16,862 bases of DNA, from contig CALSCQ010001230.1 of assembly GCA_943704525.1 (NCBI GenBank), forward strand, positions 1 to 16,862. Direction: 5' to 3'. The notes under the pieces were generated by a model. It had not been told where the DNA came from and ran no database searches. It saw nothing but the letters and a program-made list of their open reading frames with translations. Shown here piece after piece: positions 1 through 9,272 of the stretch. Made by a program: the position numbers and the translations under genes. How positions within the stretch are numbered: the first letter of the stretch is position 1; each line of letters opens with the position of its first letter. The stretch comes from Pigoraptor vietnamica. Taxonomy: Eukaryota; Opisthokonta; Filasterea.

Positions 1-44
1 CCCCCCCCCCCCCCCCCCCCCCTTACACACACATACACACCACA
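1..44. repeat. Poly-C tract followed by short CA-rich stretch
   Basis: The window opens with 22 consecutive C residues, followed by an imperfect CA/TA-rich stretch. It lies just downstream of the 3' end of the minus-strand HSF gene. Because it is at the very edge, the true length of the C tract is unknown and may be limited by assembly. Confidence 0.9.
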
Positions 45-97
45 GGCGAACCGCAGACGCCCGTCCACCTCGCAGCCGTCGCTCACGCGCCGACGGA

Positions 98-1864
98 TCA
101 CGCTGAGTCCATAAAGTCCGTCGCCATGTGCACGCTCTGAAACAGCTCCGCCGCGACGGCATTGATCGTGGAGCTGTACTGCGCCGGGTGCATGTCGTGC
201 AGGAAGTCCGCACCCTCCACCATCAGCGCCGGCTCGGGACCGCCGTTGAATGCGAACGACGGCATGTCGCCGAGCGTCGGGTCCAGCGAGGTCCCAAACG
301 GAATTGCAGGGCCTTGAGACCCGCCGTAGCCGTCCATCGCCGCCGGCCGCTCGTTCCCCATGCCCGGCATGTGCGACGGCACTTGCGCGCTGATGTAGCC
401 GGAGTTTGCGTGCGGCGATATGGTACCAAACGCGTCGATTGCGCCGCCCGCGACGCCGTGCCCGCCGTACGCGTGCTGCTGCCGAAAGTTCTGCTGCCCG
501 CCGAACCCCGTCGCAAAGTGCGGCTCCGTCACCTGCGGTTGAAAGTGGCCCTCCATCTGCTGTGACTGGAACTGGCCGCGCGTATCGTGCGCGTGAGACT
601 GAAACGGCGAGTCCACGGCGTGGAAGTCCATCGACTGGAAGTGCGCCTCGACGTCGCGCGGGGAATAGGCGTGCGCGAGTTGCTGCTGCTGTTGCTGTTG
701 CTGTTGTAGCAGCTGTTGTTGTTGCTGCTGCTGCTGTTGCTGCAGAGACGGCGCGTGCTGCGCGTGGGCGCCAAGCGACCCCAGCGAGTACGACCTCATC
801 GGATGGCGCGACTGTGGCGGATGCGCCGAGATCCCGGCCGAATAAGGTGACAGGTCCATTGCGTCGCCGTCCCATGTCGGCTGCCACCCATGCTGCACAG
901 CGCGCGGCATGTGCGCAGTCGCCGGTACGTGCGCGTGTGCGCGTGCTTGCACGGCGGCGTGCGCCTCGGGAATCGTCGGCGGCGGCATGGTCTCAAACGC
1001 AGGCACGCTGGAACGCGACCGGTGCAACGCCCGTGCCATGGGATTCGAGGCGGCTGCTGGATGGGACGCGCGCGGTGGAGTGTGCGACGTCGCCGAGACC
1101 TGCTGTGGGCTGTGTGGGAGGGGCATGTCGACCGTGTGCGAACGCGAGCGCGACACGAGCTTGCGGCGGTTCTGTTGCGGTGTCGACGGGTCGTGCAGCG
1201 GCGTGCTGTTCGATCTCGAGAGCAAGGACTGCGAGCTCCGCCGCTTCGTCACGCGCCCGATGCTGCCAGAGCGCTCGAGCGTGTGTCCCATCGGCGGCGA
1301 ATCGGACGGCGATGAGGGGAGTTGGCCCGACGAACTGCTCGCGGGGGACAGCGTCGCCTCGGAGGTGCTCACTTTGCGGCCGCGCGAGATGGTGCGCCAC
1401 AGGTCCGGGTTTGAACGCCGAAAGTCGACGTGAAAGAACCCCATCACGTCCTCGTTTGCGCTTCCGGACGCGCGGCGCGTGTCGCGCAGGTGGGGATTGC
1501 GCGCCGCCGTTTCGCGTGAGACGAGGTTGGCGAGTTGCTTGCCGCTGAGCTTGTGGAAGCCGTAGAGATTCAGCTGCCGCACGAACGACTTGACGTTGCT
1601 TGTCTTGAAGTAGACGGGCATGATGCGGTCGATGAACTCGCGCACGCTGTACACGAGCACGTGCGTCCCGTCAGCGGACCAGCCGATGACGTCCCGCAAC
1701 TGCTCGTCGTGTAGAAGCGCCAATAACACGGCGACAAACCCCGTCGGCGACGCGGCAAGATTCGCAACTTCGGACGACAATATTTGCGGCGAGGGCTCGG
1801 CCGAGGTAATGGGCGAAGTGGGGATGGCGAGCGCCGAGATTGCATTCTGCGACGAGGGGATCAT
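98..1864 (-). CDS. HSF: Heat-shock-factor (HSF)-type transcription factor, single exon
   Basis: A nuclear DNA-binding transcription factor of the HSF family. The first ATG is at 1864 and gives 588 residues; the frame stays open upstream only to a TTG at 1912, so I chose the ATG. Residues about 42-164 form the HSF winged-helix domain: a Phe-Val-Ala-Val-Leu-Leu start, an I-G-W-S core, F-I-D-R-I-M-P-V-Y-F-K, the recognition helix S-F-V-R-Q-L-N-L-Y-G-F-H-K, then a variable wing and F-F-H-V-D-F-R-R. The rest is low-complexity, rich in Ser, Pro, His and Gln. It has two basic clusters (about 207-209 KRR and 233-235 RRK), an exact RSxSxP-type 14-3-3 motif (RSNSTP, about 217-222) and a polyglutamine tract (about 375-395). 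I see no heptad-repeat trimerisation domain (HR-A/B) after the DNA-binding domain. The stop TGA is at 98-100. Family assignment is firm; target genes and heat responsiveness are not shown. Confidence 0.93.
   Translation of the reverse strand: MIPSSQNAISALAIPTSPITSAEPSPQILSSEVANLAASPTGFVAVLLALLHDEQLRDVIGWSADGTHVLVYSVREFIDRIMPVYFKTSNVKSFVRQLNLYGFHKLSGKQLANLVSRETAARNPHLRDTRRASGSANEDVMGFFHVDFRRSNPDLWRTISRGRKVSTSEATLSPASSSSGQLPSSPSDSPPMGHTLERSGSIGRVTKRRSSQSLLSRSNSTPLHDPSTPQQNRRKLVSRSRSHTVDMPLPHSPQQVSATSHTPPRASHPAAASNPMARALHRSRSSVPAFETMPPPTIPEAHAAVQARAHAHVPATAHMPRAVQHGWQPTWDGDAMDLSPYSAGISAHPPQSRHPMRSYSLGSLGAHAQHAPSLQQQQQQQQQQLLQQQQQQQQQLAHAYSPRDVEAHFQSMDFHAVDSPFQSHAHDTRGQFQSQQMEGHFQPQVTEPHFATGFGGQQNFRQQHAYGGHGVAGGAIDAFGTISPHANSGYISAQVPSHMPGMGNERPAAMDGYGGSQGPAIPFGTSLDPTLGDMPSFAFNGGPEPALMVEGADFLHDMHPAQYSSTINAVAAELFQSVHMATDFMDSA
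680..742 (-). repeat. Polyglutamine-coding repeat within HSF gene
   Basis: A CAG/CAA mixture encodes ten Gln, two Leu, then nine Gln in the HSF activation region. Mixing the two codons makes it less slippage-prone than a pure CAG tract. Gln-rich stretches are common in transcription activation domains. Confidence 0.9.
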
Positions 1865-2499
1865 TCTCGATCGCGGGACGGGCGACCCGACCGTGCTGTA
1901 GCACAGCGCCAATACCTGCCCTGGCCCACGGGCCTATGGCACGACGGCACGCCGCGGCACCTCGCAGTCTTAGCGCTGCCCGGTCCGCCGATGTGGAGGC
2001 CCACGGATTCTCCGCACGCACGCAGCCGCCCGAGCCCGAGTTGTTGGCGGCGCTCGGCGTTTGACTTGGAGATCAGCTGAAACAACCGACCGAGGGCGCG
2101 CGGAAGGCTTCGCAACGGACCCACAGGTTGTGGTCGGCCCGTTCGCACCTGTGCGTGCTCCGTGTCGGAATCGAGCGCTTGAAGGCGCCTGCCCGAGTGT
2201 GTCGGGGGTTCCTGCGTCGACTGCGTCACTTATGCCCGCCCCCCCCCGAGGTCTGAGACATAACACTTTGCGAAACCTACAGTACCGAAGTGTGATGCAA
2301 GTAATGCAGTAACGAAGAGGAAGAGCGAGACCACGCGTGCGATGTGCGAGTCCGTGTGTGTGTCTGCGTGGCCGGCATGGCAAAAGCCGGTTTGGTGGTG
2401 TATGCCGTTGGCAATTGAGGCGTATCAATTGATGCGGCGCACGCGCAACGCAGACGATTTCTGCCACGCCCGCTGTCGGTGCGGACCACCCTTGCTCCC

Positions 2500-2740
2500 T
2501 GCGCGGTTTCCTCCCATAATAACATGTGATCTAATACAATTTTCATAATGAAATAAATAATTAAACGGTAACCTCGATCACACGATGACGCGTATCGGGC
2601 TTGAAATCTTGCGCTTAAGTAACATGGGAGACATCGTGTGGTGGCATAGTACGACCTTCTCATCCAATAAATTGCGTTCGATGGGCGCCACTCAATGGGT
2701 TAAAATTTTAATTAATGATTATTTTAATCGCGTTGTCTAT
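2500..2740. other. AT-rich patch upstream of HSF gene
   Basis: A locally AT-rich stretch (for example TTAAAATTTTAATTAATG near 2700) in an otherwise GC-rich window. It lies 0.6-0.9 kb upstream of the HSF start. It could be part of a promoter, an origin or matrix-attachment-like DNA, or a remnant of other sequence; nothing decides between these. Confidence 0.5.
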
Positions 2741-2773
2741 TGACTTTCGCTTTGCAAGACTAATTTCGCAAAT

Positions 2774-2785
2774 CGTGACGTCACG
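2774..2785. promoter_or_regulatory. 12-bp perfect palindrome containing CRE-like TGACGTCA
   Basis: CGTGACGTCACG is its own reverse complement and contains the full ATF/CREB (bZIP) octamer TGACGTCA. It sits about 0.9 kb upstream of the HSF start. The match to the bZIP consensus is seen directly; use as a binding site here is inference. Confidence 0.35.
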
Positions 2786-3119
2786 GGGTGACCGCTTAAC
2801 TCTCGCCCGATGGGTGTCACGCGCGTCCCGATGTTCCCGCTCATGCAGCTGACCTCCTCCCAGAGTCACCCATTGACAGCGCGATAAAGGCCGATAGCCG
2901 GTGCTTCTGCGTGTGACGCATGCTGCGGTATTTCGCAGAGCAAAACGGGTTTGAAACCGCTTATTTTCTTTTTGACCTGTCAGCCGTGCCAAATGAATAC
3001 GAGTCGTCCACCGTCGCCGCCGGGTTCTCCGGCAAGCCGCACTGCGACCGGCATTTATTCGGGAATAGCGAGCTTGGGCGACAAGCCCCTCAGCTTCGAC
3101 CGGCGGCAATATACGTCAG

Positions 3120-4760
3120 ACAATGTGAGGCCGACTCACGGCGACGCCGCCCGGCATAGCGCCGGCGGCGGCCGAACCGGCCCTGAGTGCCCCGCCGAGA
3201 CTGACAATGGCCAGTACTGCCGAGCCGCCGGCCGCCGTCCATCACGGCCGATCACTGAACTTGGACAGTGAGAGACCTGACGGCCGCGGTCTGTCACTGT
3301 CCGGCCGCAGTCAGTCACTCGGCGGGCTTCACTCTGTGGAGTTATTGAACTGGGGGCCGTTCAGATGTATTTTTGGCCGTACTGATTGCCTCAGCTGAGT
3401 GCGCAGTCTTCTTAATTCCAGTCAGCAGTCGCCCGCCGGCTTCTCGGCTCAGAGTTCGCCGCACCGCCACCGCCGGCAGCAGCCGAGTGCCAGTGCTGCC
3501 TCGGCCCTGAGCCGGCCCGGCAACCTACATGTGATCATTCAGACGAATTGTTCGGGAGGTGTTCTGTCAATGGGATGATCGGCTGATTGGACTCAGGCGC
3601 CACTCAAGCACTCAAGAGGTAATGTTATCGATTGTATACCGGCTCAGTGGCATCTCTGGATCCTGCGGCCGGCGACGGCTTCCACGGACAGGACTGCCGC
3701 TGAACGGCAACACAACCAGTTCCGAGCCGGGCAGTGCCCAGCTTCAGTGTGGCGCCGGCTGTCGCGGACTCGCCGATGTCGACTATGCCGGTTCAGTGGG
3801 ACTGGACGGCCAGAAAGAGAACCTTGATTGTTCGGTAGTGAGGCTGTGGGTGTGAGCCATGATCTCTGGCAGACTCCGGCCAGTGACCGTCGGCGGTCTC
3901 TCCGCCTGAGCCGGGGGCGTCCGGCCGCCAGCTGTGATGGGCCGTGCCTGGTGAGTCCCACGGTCGCGCTGCCGACTAAATAGACGGCCGCGCATGTCAG
4001 TCTTCTTCCACAGTTACGCTGTTTCTGCACTGTCACAGACTGCTGACCTGCCGTGTTGTTATGCCGCACTGCCATCGCAGGTACCGTCCTCGTCCAGCTT
4101 CTATTGGCACCGACCGATCAGCCGGCGACTGCTTCAGGCCGTTGGACCGTCGGCGGGCGCCCCGTAAGCGCCAGTCTCGGCCATCGGCTGCCCCAACTCA
4201 GCCCGGGCAACGGCCGCTACTCACATGGCCGCCGGATGCACTGAGTGAGCAAGCCGGCAGGCCGTACTGCGCCGGCCGGGGCTTGTCATCACAGGGAACG
4301 GTGTAATTCGGTAGGCAAACGGCTGGCCTGAGCCGGGGTCAGCCAACACACTCACTGACTGGCCTCGGCAGCCCGGCAGTCACCGTCCTGCTTCAGTCTC
4401 CGAGCCAGTGTTTTGATTCGTGCGCAGCCGTTCTTCGCCGGCGATTTGGATCGCTCCGGTGCTGATCGAACTGACCCTGACTGGCACTGGTCTGAATCCC
4501 TGGCTTCTCTGATCAGGCCACTGCCGGCCGCCTGACTGTATGACCGTGTGCGGCGCCACACTGTGAATGGCCCCGCGCGCCTGCTGCCAACTGTTCCGAC
4601 TTCTCGATCAGCCCGTTTGTCACTGTCCGAATTCGTAGTGGCGTCTCAGAGTCTGCGACGTGCACACTTTAACCCGACTAACTCACGGGATCGGTTGTTG
4701 AGCCGGGCCGGAGAGAGTCGTGTGTCAGCCGATCAGCTGTGCGCATAAATTCGAAATTCA
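3120..4760. other. Compositionally distinct noncoding block (CAGT/ACTG and GCCGG/CCGGC rich)
   Basis: The block is dense in the words CAGT/ACTG and GCCGG/CCGGC on both strands and nearly lacks the GTGTG/CACAC words that pervade the flanking introns and intergenic DNA. My hand count gives about 44 CAGT or ACTG in 3181-4740, against roughly 12 expected at random. The edges are approximate. No ORF, terminal inverted repeat or long internal repeat was found; one short near-repeat is GCCAGTACTGCC (near 3210) and GCCAGTGCTGCC (near 3489), and CACTCAAG is tandemly repeated near 3601. It could be an eroded mobile element or foreign insertion, or a local compositional domain. Confidence 0.5.
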
Positions 4761-5093
4761 CTCTGCACGCAACCACAGCCGGGTGCCCATTACTTCATTG
4801 ACGCTTGCCCGGCCAGCGCCACGCTACTCACAGCAATCGGGCGAAAGGGTCGCTGTAACCGACGTATGCGTCTGACGGAAAGTGGATCAAAGAATTGTTG
4901 CACAATTTGACGAGACCCCCCCCCCCAACCTCGACCCGGCCACCGTGCCCCTTATGCGGCGAGCGCCGATCAGTGGCCTGTTAGATGAAGGCCCGGCTGC
5001 GTGAAGCTGCCCTGCCGACTGGCGGCGCAAGCGCTTGCCGATACCAGAATGGCTGTCGGAAAACTCATAATAGTGCGGGGAAAAGGCAGCGCA

Positions 5094-6263
5094 TTAACCG
5101 CTCGCGTCTCCGTTCGGCTCCGCGACGCACATCTCGCACGCGCGGCGCAGTGCCTGCGAAATGGCCGCCCACGGTCTGTCTTCGCTCGCGAGAAACAGCT
5201 GAAGCCGCGACGGTAAATCGCCCGCCGCAGACAATTTCCGCTTGTTGTCGTGCAGACGATGTCTCAGCCGCTCGTCAAAAGCGTGAGAGCGCAGGGGGAG
5301 TGTCTCGATGCCCCAGTCCTCGCAGAGAGAAAGGAGCGAGTGGTTGCGCCCCACAACAACGCCGACGTCTGCACCAAGCAGCGCGAGAAGGTCGCTTGCG
5401 CTGTCTCCGACGAAGACGGTGGGCGTGGACGATGCACGCAGAAGGGACAGCGAGCGCCGACAGCCGTCCACACCGCCATGCAGAATCGCATCGCGCGACT
5501 GCGCGACATCGCCGCACTGTACACTTTGCACAAATGCACTTAACGCGGCCAGTTTGTCCGGCGCAACCACAATGCGCGCGTCCACGTGACCCGTGCACGC
5601 GCCCTCTGCCGCAGCGCCCTCGCCCTCCCCGCCCTCAGAGACCCGCAATTGGAGTTCGTTCGCGACGACAGCTAAGGGCGGCGCACCGTGTGCAGCGAGA
5701 CACGCCCGTACAAGCGACGCCGACCAGTTCGCAGACACGACAGCAACCGCGCATCCCGCACCCACAAGCGCAGAAACGGTCTCGGCCGCGTCCTCCTTCA
5801 TCGCAACACGCGCACCGGCCGCACGCATGGCGGACAGGGTGGCGCCTCTCAGCACTTCCGACGACGCCACGCGTGACAGCGACGCATTCTCCACGGCACG
5901 CTGCGATTCCAGCCTGCAAACGAGCGACTCGAAGGTTCGACTGCCGTCGCACGCGGACGCACTCTCGGTCTTGAAGCGAGCGAGGTCTGCGAGGTACGCG
6001 GCAACAACGCCGTCCCACGCCGCTCTCGCGTCCGCGCGCTCACTCTCCGAGGGCTTGCTCTCGATGGCCGTCGTGGCGATGACGGCGGTGGTGTCCTGCG
6101 CGGAGAGGGTGTCGTCGAAGTCAATGCCGACAATAAGCGGGACGCGGGGTGCGTGCGGGCCGTCCGTCGGAGGTGCTGACAGCAGCTGGCGCATCCCCCC
6201 CACGTCCCTGCGCACACGGCAGGGAAGGAGGGATGCGGGGCAATAACGGGTCGCTTTCGGCAT
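5094..6263 (-). CDS. HAD-superfamily phosphatase, thiamin-monophosphate-phosphatase-like
   Basis: Probably a cytosolic or organellar phosphomonoesterase. From the ATG at 6263 it has 389 residues; the next in-frame ATG at 6194 would give 366, still complete for the domain. The frame is open upstream only to a GTG, so I did not use that start. All four HAD motifs are visible (numbering from 6263): motif I D-F-D-D-T (48-52), motif II V-V-S-A-N-W-S (Ser about 177), motif III Lys in A-P-D-K-L (about 237), and motif IV V-G-D-S-A-S-D (Asp about 287 and 291). The N-W-S motif, the GDSxSDLLxLLxADVGVVVG block and the following S-L-x-x-L-x-x-x-x-G-I-x-x-L-P-L resemble the HAD domain of plant TH2-type thiamin monophosphate phosphatases and related stand-alone proteins. 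The first 23 residues could be a targeting peptide. Stop TAA at 5094-5096; no intron is needed. HAD membership is firm; the substrate is inference. Confidence 0.82.
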   Translation of the reverse strand: MPKATRYCPASLLPCRVRRDVGGMRQLLSAPPTDGPHAPRVPLIVGIDFDDTLSAQDTTAVIATTAIESKPSESERADARAAWDGVVAAYLADLARFKTESASACDGSRTFESLVCRLESQRAVENASLSRVASSEVLRGATLSAMRAAGARVAMKEDAAETVSALVGAGCAVAVVSANWSASLVRACLAAHGAPPLAVVANELQLRVSEGGEGEGAAAEGACTGHVDARIVVAPDKLAALSAFVQSVQCGDVAQSRDAILHGGVDGCRRSLSLLRASSTPTVFVGDSASDLLALLGADVGVVVGRNHSLLSLCEDWGIETLPLRSHAFDERLRHRLHDNKRKLSAAGDLPSRLQLFLASEDRPWAAISQALRRACEMCVAEPNGDASG

Positions 6264-6795
6264 GCAGCACGCAGAGAGTGTGCGCACTGTCGAAGCATTG
6301 AGAGAAGGGCAGATGTGTGGAGAGAGACGTGTTTCAGAGTAGCGGTGGTGTGGGTGTGTGGCTGATGTAACTGCGGTGTCCACTCACATCACGCGCCTGT
6401 TACGCAGCGGTTGGGGCAACACCTGTCACGCTACGCACACACGAGCACAAGAACACACATTACCAGCACACTCGCGCACACCTCGAGAGCGTGTGGCGAA
6501 CCACTGGCGTCTTGGAAGCGTTCCTAGTGTGTGTGTGCGTGTGTGTGTGTGTTGTAACTTCGGGAGAACACCGTCTCACGTGAGACCGCAGTTGCTTATC
6601 TGGCTGCATCCCACAGCCCATGCCCACACACGACGCACTCTCAAGTAACCCACGCACGACACACACGCACACGACACGCATTTGCGCACACACGCCACAC
6701 ACGCTGCGCACATCCTCCAACGCACGCGCCGTGTCAGCGCAGACTGGCACGTTTGCTTTGAGGGCTGCATCGTGCGCGCACTCGCACAATCGCGG
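6264..6795. promoter_or_regulatory. Divergent (bidirectional) promoter region between HAD phosphatase and PANK4-like genes
   Basis: These 532 bases separate two divergently transcribed start codons, so both 5' regions must lie here. The stretch contains GT- and CA-rich microsatellite-like runs (for example about 6527-6552 and 6655-6715) and one perfect E-box palindrome at 6573-6586. No TATA box is evident near either start. Confidence 0.6.
6573..6586. promoter_or_regulatory. 14-bp perfect palindrome GTCTCACGTGAGAC with E-box/G-box core
   Basis: The sequence equals its reverse complement over 14 bases and carries CACGTG, the core bound by bHLH, bHLH-Zip or G-box bZIP factors as dimers. It lies 310 bases from the HAD start and 209 bases from the PANK4-like start, where it could serve both. 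Function is inferred. Confidence 0.45.
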
Positions 6796-7067
6796 ATGGA
6801 CACCGACGGGGATGGCGGTTTGCGCCTGCCGCACACGCCGTCCAAGCTCACGCCGTCCAACTCGGAGCACAGCATTCAGCTGACACCGGAGCACTTTCCC
6901 GACGCCTCCAAGGTCACGCACTTTGCTATCGACATTGGTGCGTGTGCGTGCGCTGGGCCATATTGCCAGTGGCGTGTTTTGCGCTGTTGATCGTTGGACG
7001 CACGCCACTCGACGTTTCTACACGCACACATACACATACACAACATACACTCACTCACTCACTCACA

Positions 7068-7142
<75 letters not shown>

Positions 7143-8709
7143 GCGCTTTGCCCAACACATGACCTTACTCTTCCCCTCATGTGGTCCCCATTCCCACAGG
7201 CGGCTCTCTCGCGAAGCTCGCCTTCATCACCGTCGGCGATGCCGCGCAGCTGCCGCAGCACACGGACCCCATGGAGAGCCACAGCCGCTCGGCGGAAGAG
7301 CTCCCCCTCGTGTCGACGGGCGCGCCCGTGCACCTCAATTTCATGAAGTTTGAGACGAAGCGCATCGAAAAGTGCGTCGAGTTCATCCGCGATTACCTGC
7401 TTCACAAAACCAACGCCAGCGGGGAGCTGCCCATCACGTCGCTCAAGGCCACCGGTGCGTGCTGCGCGTGGTCGTCGTCACTGGGCTGTTTGTGTCGAAC
7501 AGCGGTGTGCGTCCTGCGTGTGGTCGTTGTTGAGTGCGCGCTGCGTGGTCATGTTGGCCGCATGTGCGTGCTCTTGCGGGTGATCCGTTGCCCAATCCTC
7601 ACACGCACGTGTAGGTTTTCTTCCTCTGTAACATTCACTGTGTCTGTAGGATACTGCACAATCTAATGACCTTCCCATTTCACCCACGCACGCACGCGCT
7701 CACTTTCTCCTCTAACACTCTCGCGTGCGCGCAATTCCATGCAGGCGGCGGTGCGTACAAGTACATCGACCTCTTCGAGCGGAAGCTTGGCCTGAAGGTC
7801 GAGAAGCTCGACGAGATGGACTGCCTGATCACCGGCTGCAACTTTCTGCTCAGCAAGATACCCAACGAGGCGTTCACGTATACCCGCGGCGCCCCCGACC
7901 CCTACTCGTTCCAGGACAACGTCGGCCGCGACATTTACCCCTACTTGCTCGTGAACATCGGCAGCGGCGTCAGCATCGTCAAGGTGCGCGTCGTGTTGCC
8001 GCCGTGTTGCGTGCTGTGTTGCGCGCTGGGGGAGGGAAAGCAGGCGTCCTTGTGTGCCGTAGAGCTTGTTACTTGAACTGAGTGGTGTGCGTGCGGACTG
8101 TTCGTTGGGCTGAGCGAGTTGTGCGAAATGGCTTGATGGCTGCAAGCATCCGCCCGTTCGCACGCCTTTTTCGTGCGCCTGTTCTTCCACTGTGATGAAT
8201 GATTTGCGTCAGTGTCAGCTTGCGCGACTCAGCTTGTGCATTTGTGCACTTGTCCCCTTTTGCGTGTCGTGAGGACACCCCCCCTCACACCCCACGCCCC
8301 GTTCTCAGGTGCTTGGCGAGGGTACGTACGAGCGTATTGGCGGCACCAGCCTTGGCGGCGGCACCTTTTGGGGCCTGTGCAACCTCCTCACGCGCGCGGA
8401 GGGCTTTGACGAGATCCTCGAGCTGAGCGCGCGCGGCAACCACCGGGGCGTCGACATGCTCGTCGGCGACATCTACGGCGGCGCCTACTCGCGCATTGGG
8501 CTGCGTGCGGACACGATCGCGAGCAGCTTCGGCAAGGCGACGCGGCTGAACAAGGGCGCGGTGGACAGGGACGAACTGGAGGCCGACTGCTGCAAGTCCC
8601 TGCTGCACATGATCAGCAACAACATCGGGCAGGTGCGTGCGCGTGCATGTGCTCTTGGAGGGTGCGTTGTGTGTGCCTGTGTGTATGGGGTGCGTGCGTG
8701 TGTCTCGTG

Positions 8710-8745
<36 letters not shown>

Positions 8746-8789
8746 GTCTCGTGTTTTGTGTGTGTGTGTGTGTGTGCGTGTGTCTCGTG

Positions 8790-8824
<35 letters not shown>

Positions 8825-8852
8825 TGTGTGTGTGTGTGTGTGCGTGTGTGTG

Positions 8853-8885
<33 letters not shown>

Positions 8886-9198
8886 TGCGATTGTGTGTCC
8901 TTTTTCTCCTGCATTTATGGACACACATGCTGACGACACTGCTCCCCTTCGCCGCAGATTGCGTGCCTCCACGCGCGGCTGCACAACCTCCACCGCATTT
9001 ACTTTGGCGGCTTCTTCATCCGGGGCCACCAGGATACCATGCACACCATCTCATACGCCGTCAACTTCTGGTCGGGCGGTGCGTCCATGCGTTGCTTTGC
9101 ACCTGGCAGTCAAGTGCTCTTATTGGCGCCATGCGCTGGAATGCGTATTGCACCGTTATATGTCGTTGCATTTTATCAGCCCCCTCGGCACATACACT

Positions 9199-9232
<34 letters not shown>

Positions 9233-9235
9233 CAC

Positions 9236-9272
<37 letters not shown>

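Larger units (their letters stand above)
1865..5093. other. 3.2 kb intergenic region with no supportable gene
   Basis: This is the gap between the 5' end of the HSF gene and the 3' end of the HAD phosphatase gene, both on the minus strand. All open frames here are short, overlapping and rich in Arg, Ser, Pro or Gly without recognisable motifs, and I could not join any by plausible splicing. It holds the HSF upstream region (1865-2500), an AT-rich patch (about 2500-2740), a CRE-like palindrome, a compositionally distinct block (about 3120-4760), and C runs of 9 (2239-2247) and 11 (4916-4926). I see no tRNA cloverleaf and no transposase. Confidence 0.7.

Noticed and set aside
406-1548. Long plus-strand open frame (380 codons) opposite the HSF gene
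   Set aside because: It is antisense to a firm HSF gene, is rich in Arg/Ala from GC-rich codons on the other strand, and has no domain.
2541-2551. TTC-ATAAT-GAA as a heat-shock element upstream of the HSF gene
   Set aside because: Heat-shock elements need inverted nGAAn units with two-base gaps; the five-base gap and lack of a third unit do not fit.
2708-3109. Minus-strand open frame of 133 codons upstream of the HSF gene
   Set aside because: Arg-rich, no motif, and it runs across the AT-rich patch and into the odd-composition block; it looks like chance.
3559-3855. Plus-strand open frame of 98 codons in the compositionally distinct block
   Set aside because: No recognisable domain, no splice partners, and other frames here are equally open; not supportable.
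8192-8198. GTGATGA, a possible box C of an intronic C/D snoRNA in PANK4 intron 3
   Set aside because: No CTGA box D follows at suitable distance before the intron ends, and no terminal stem was seen.
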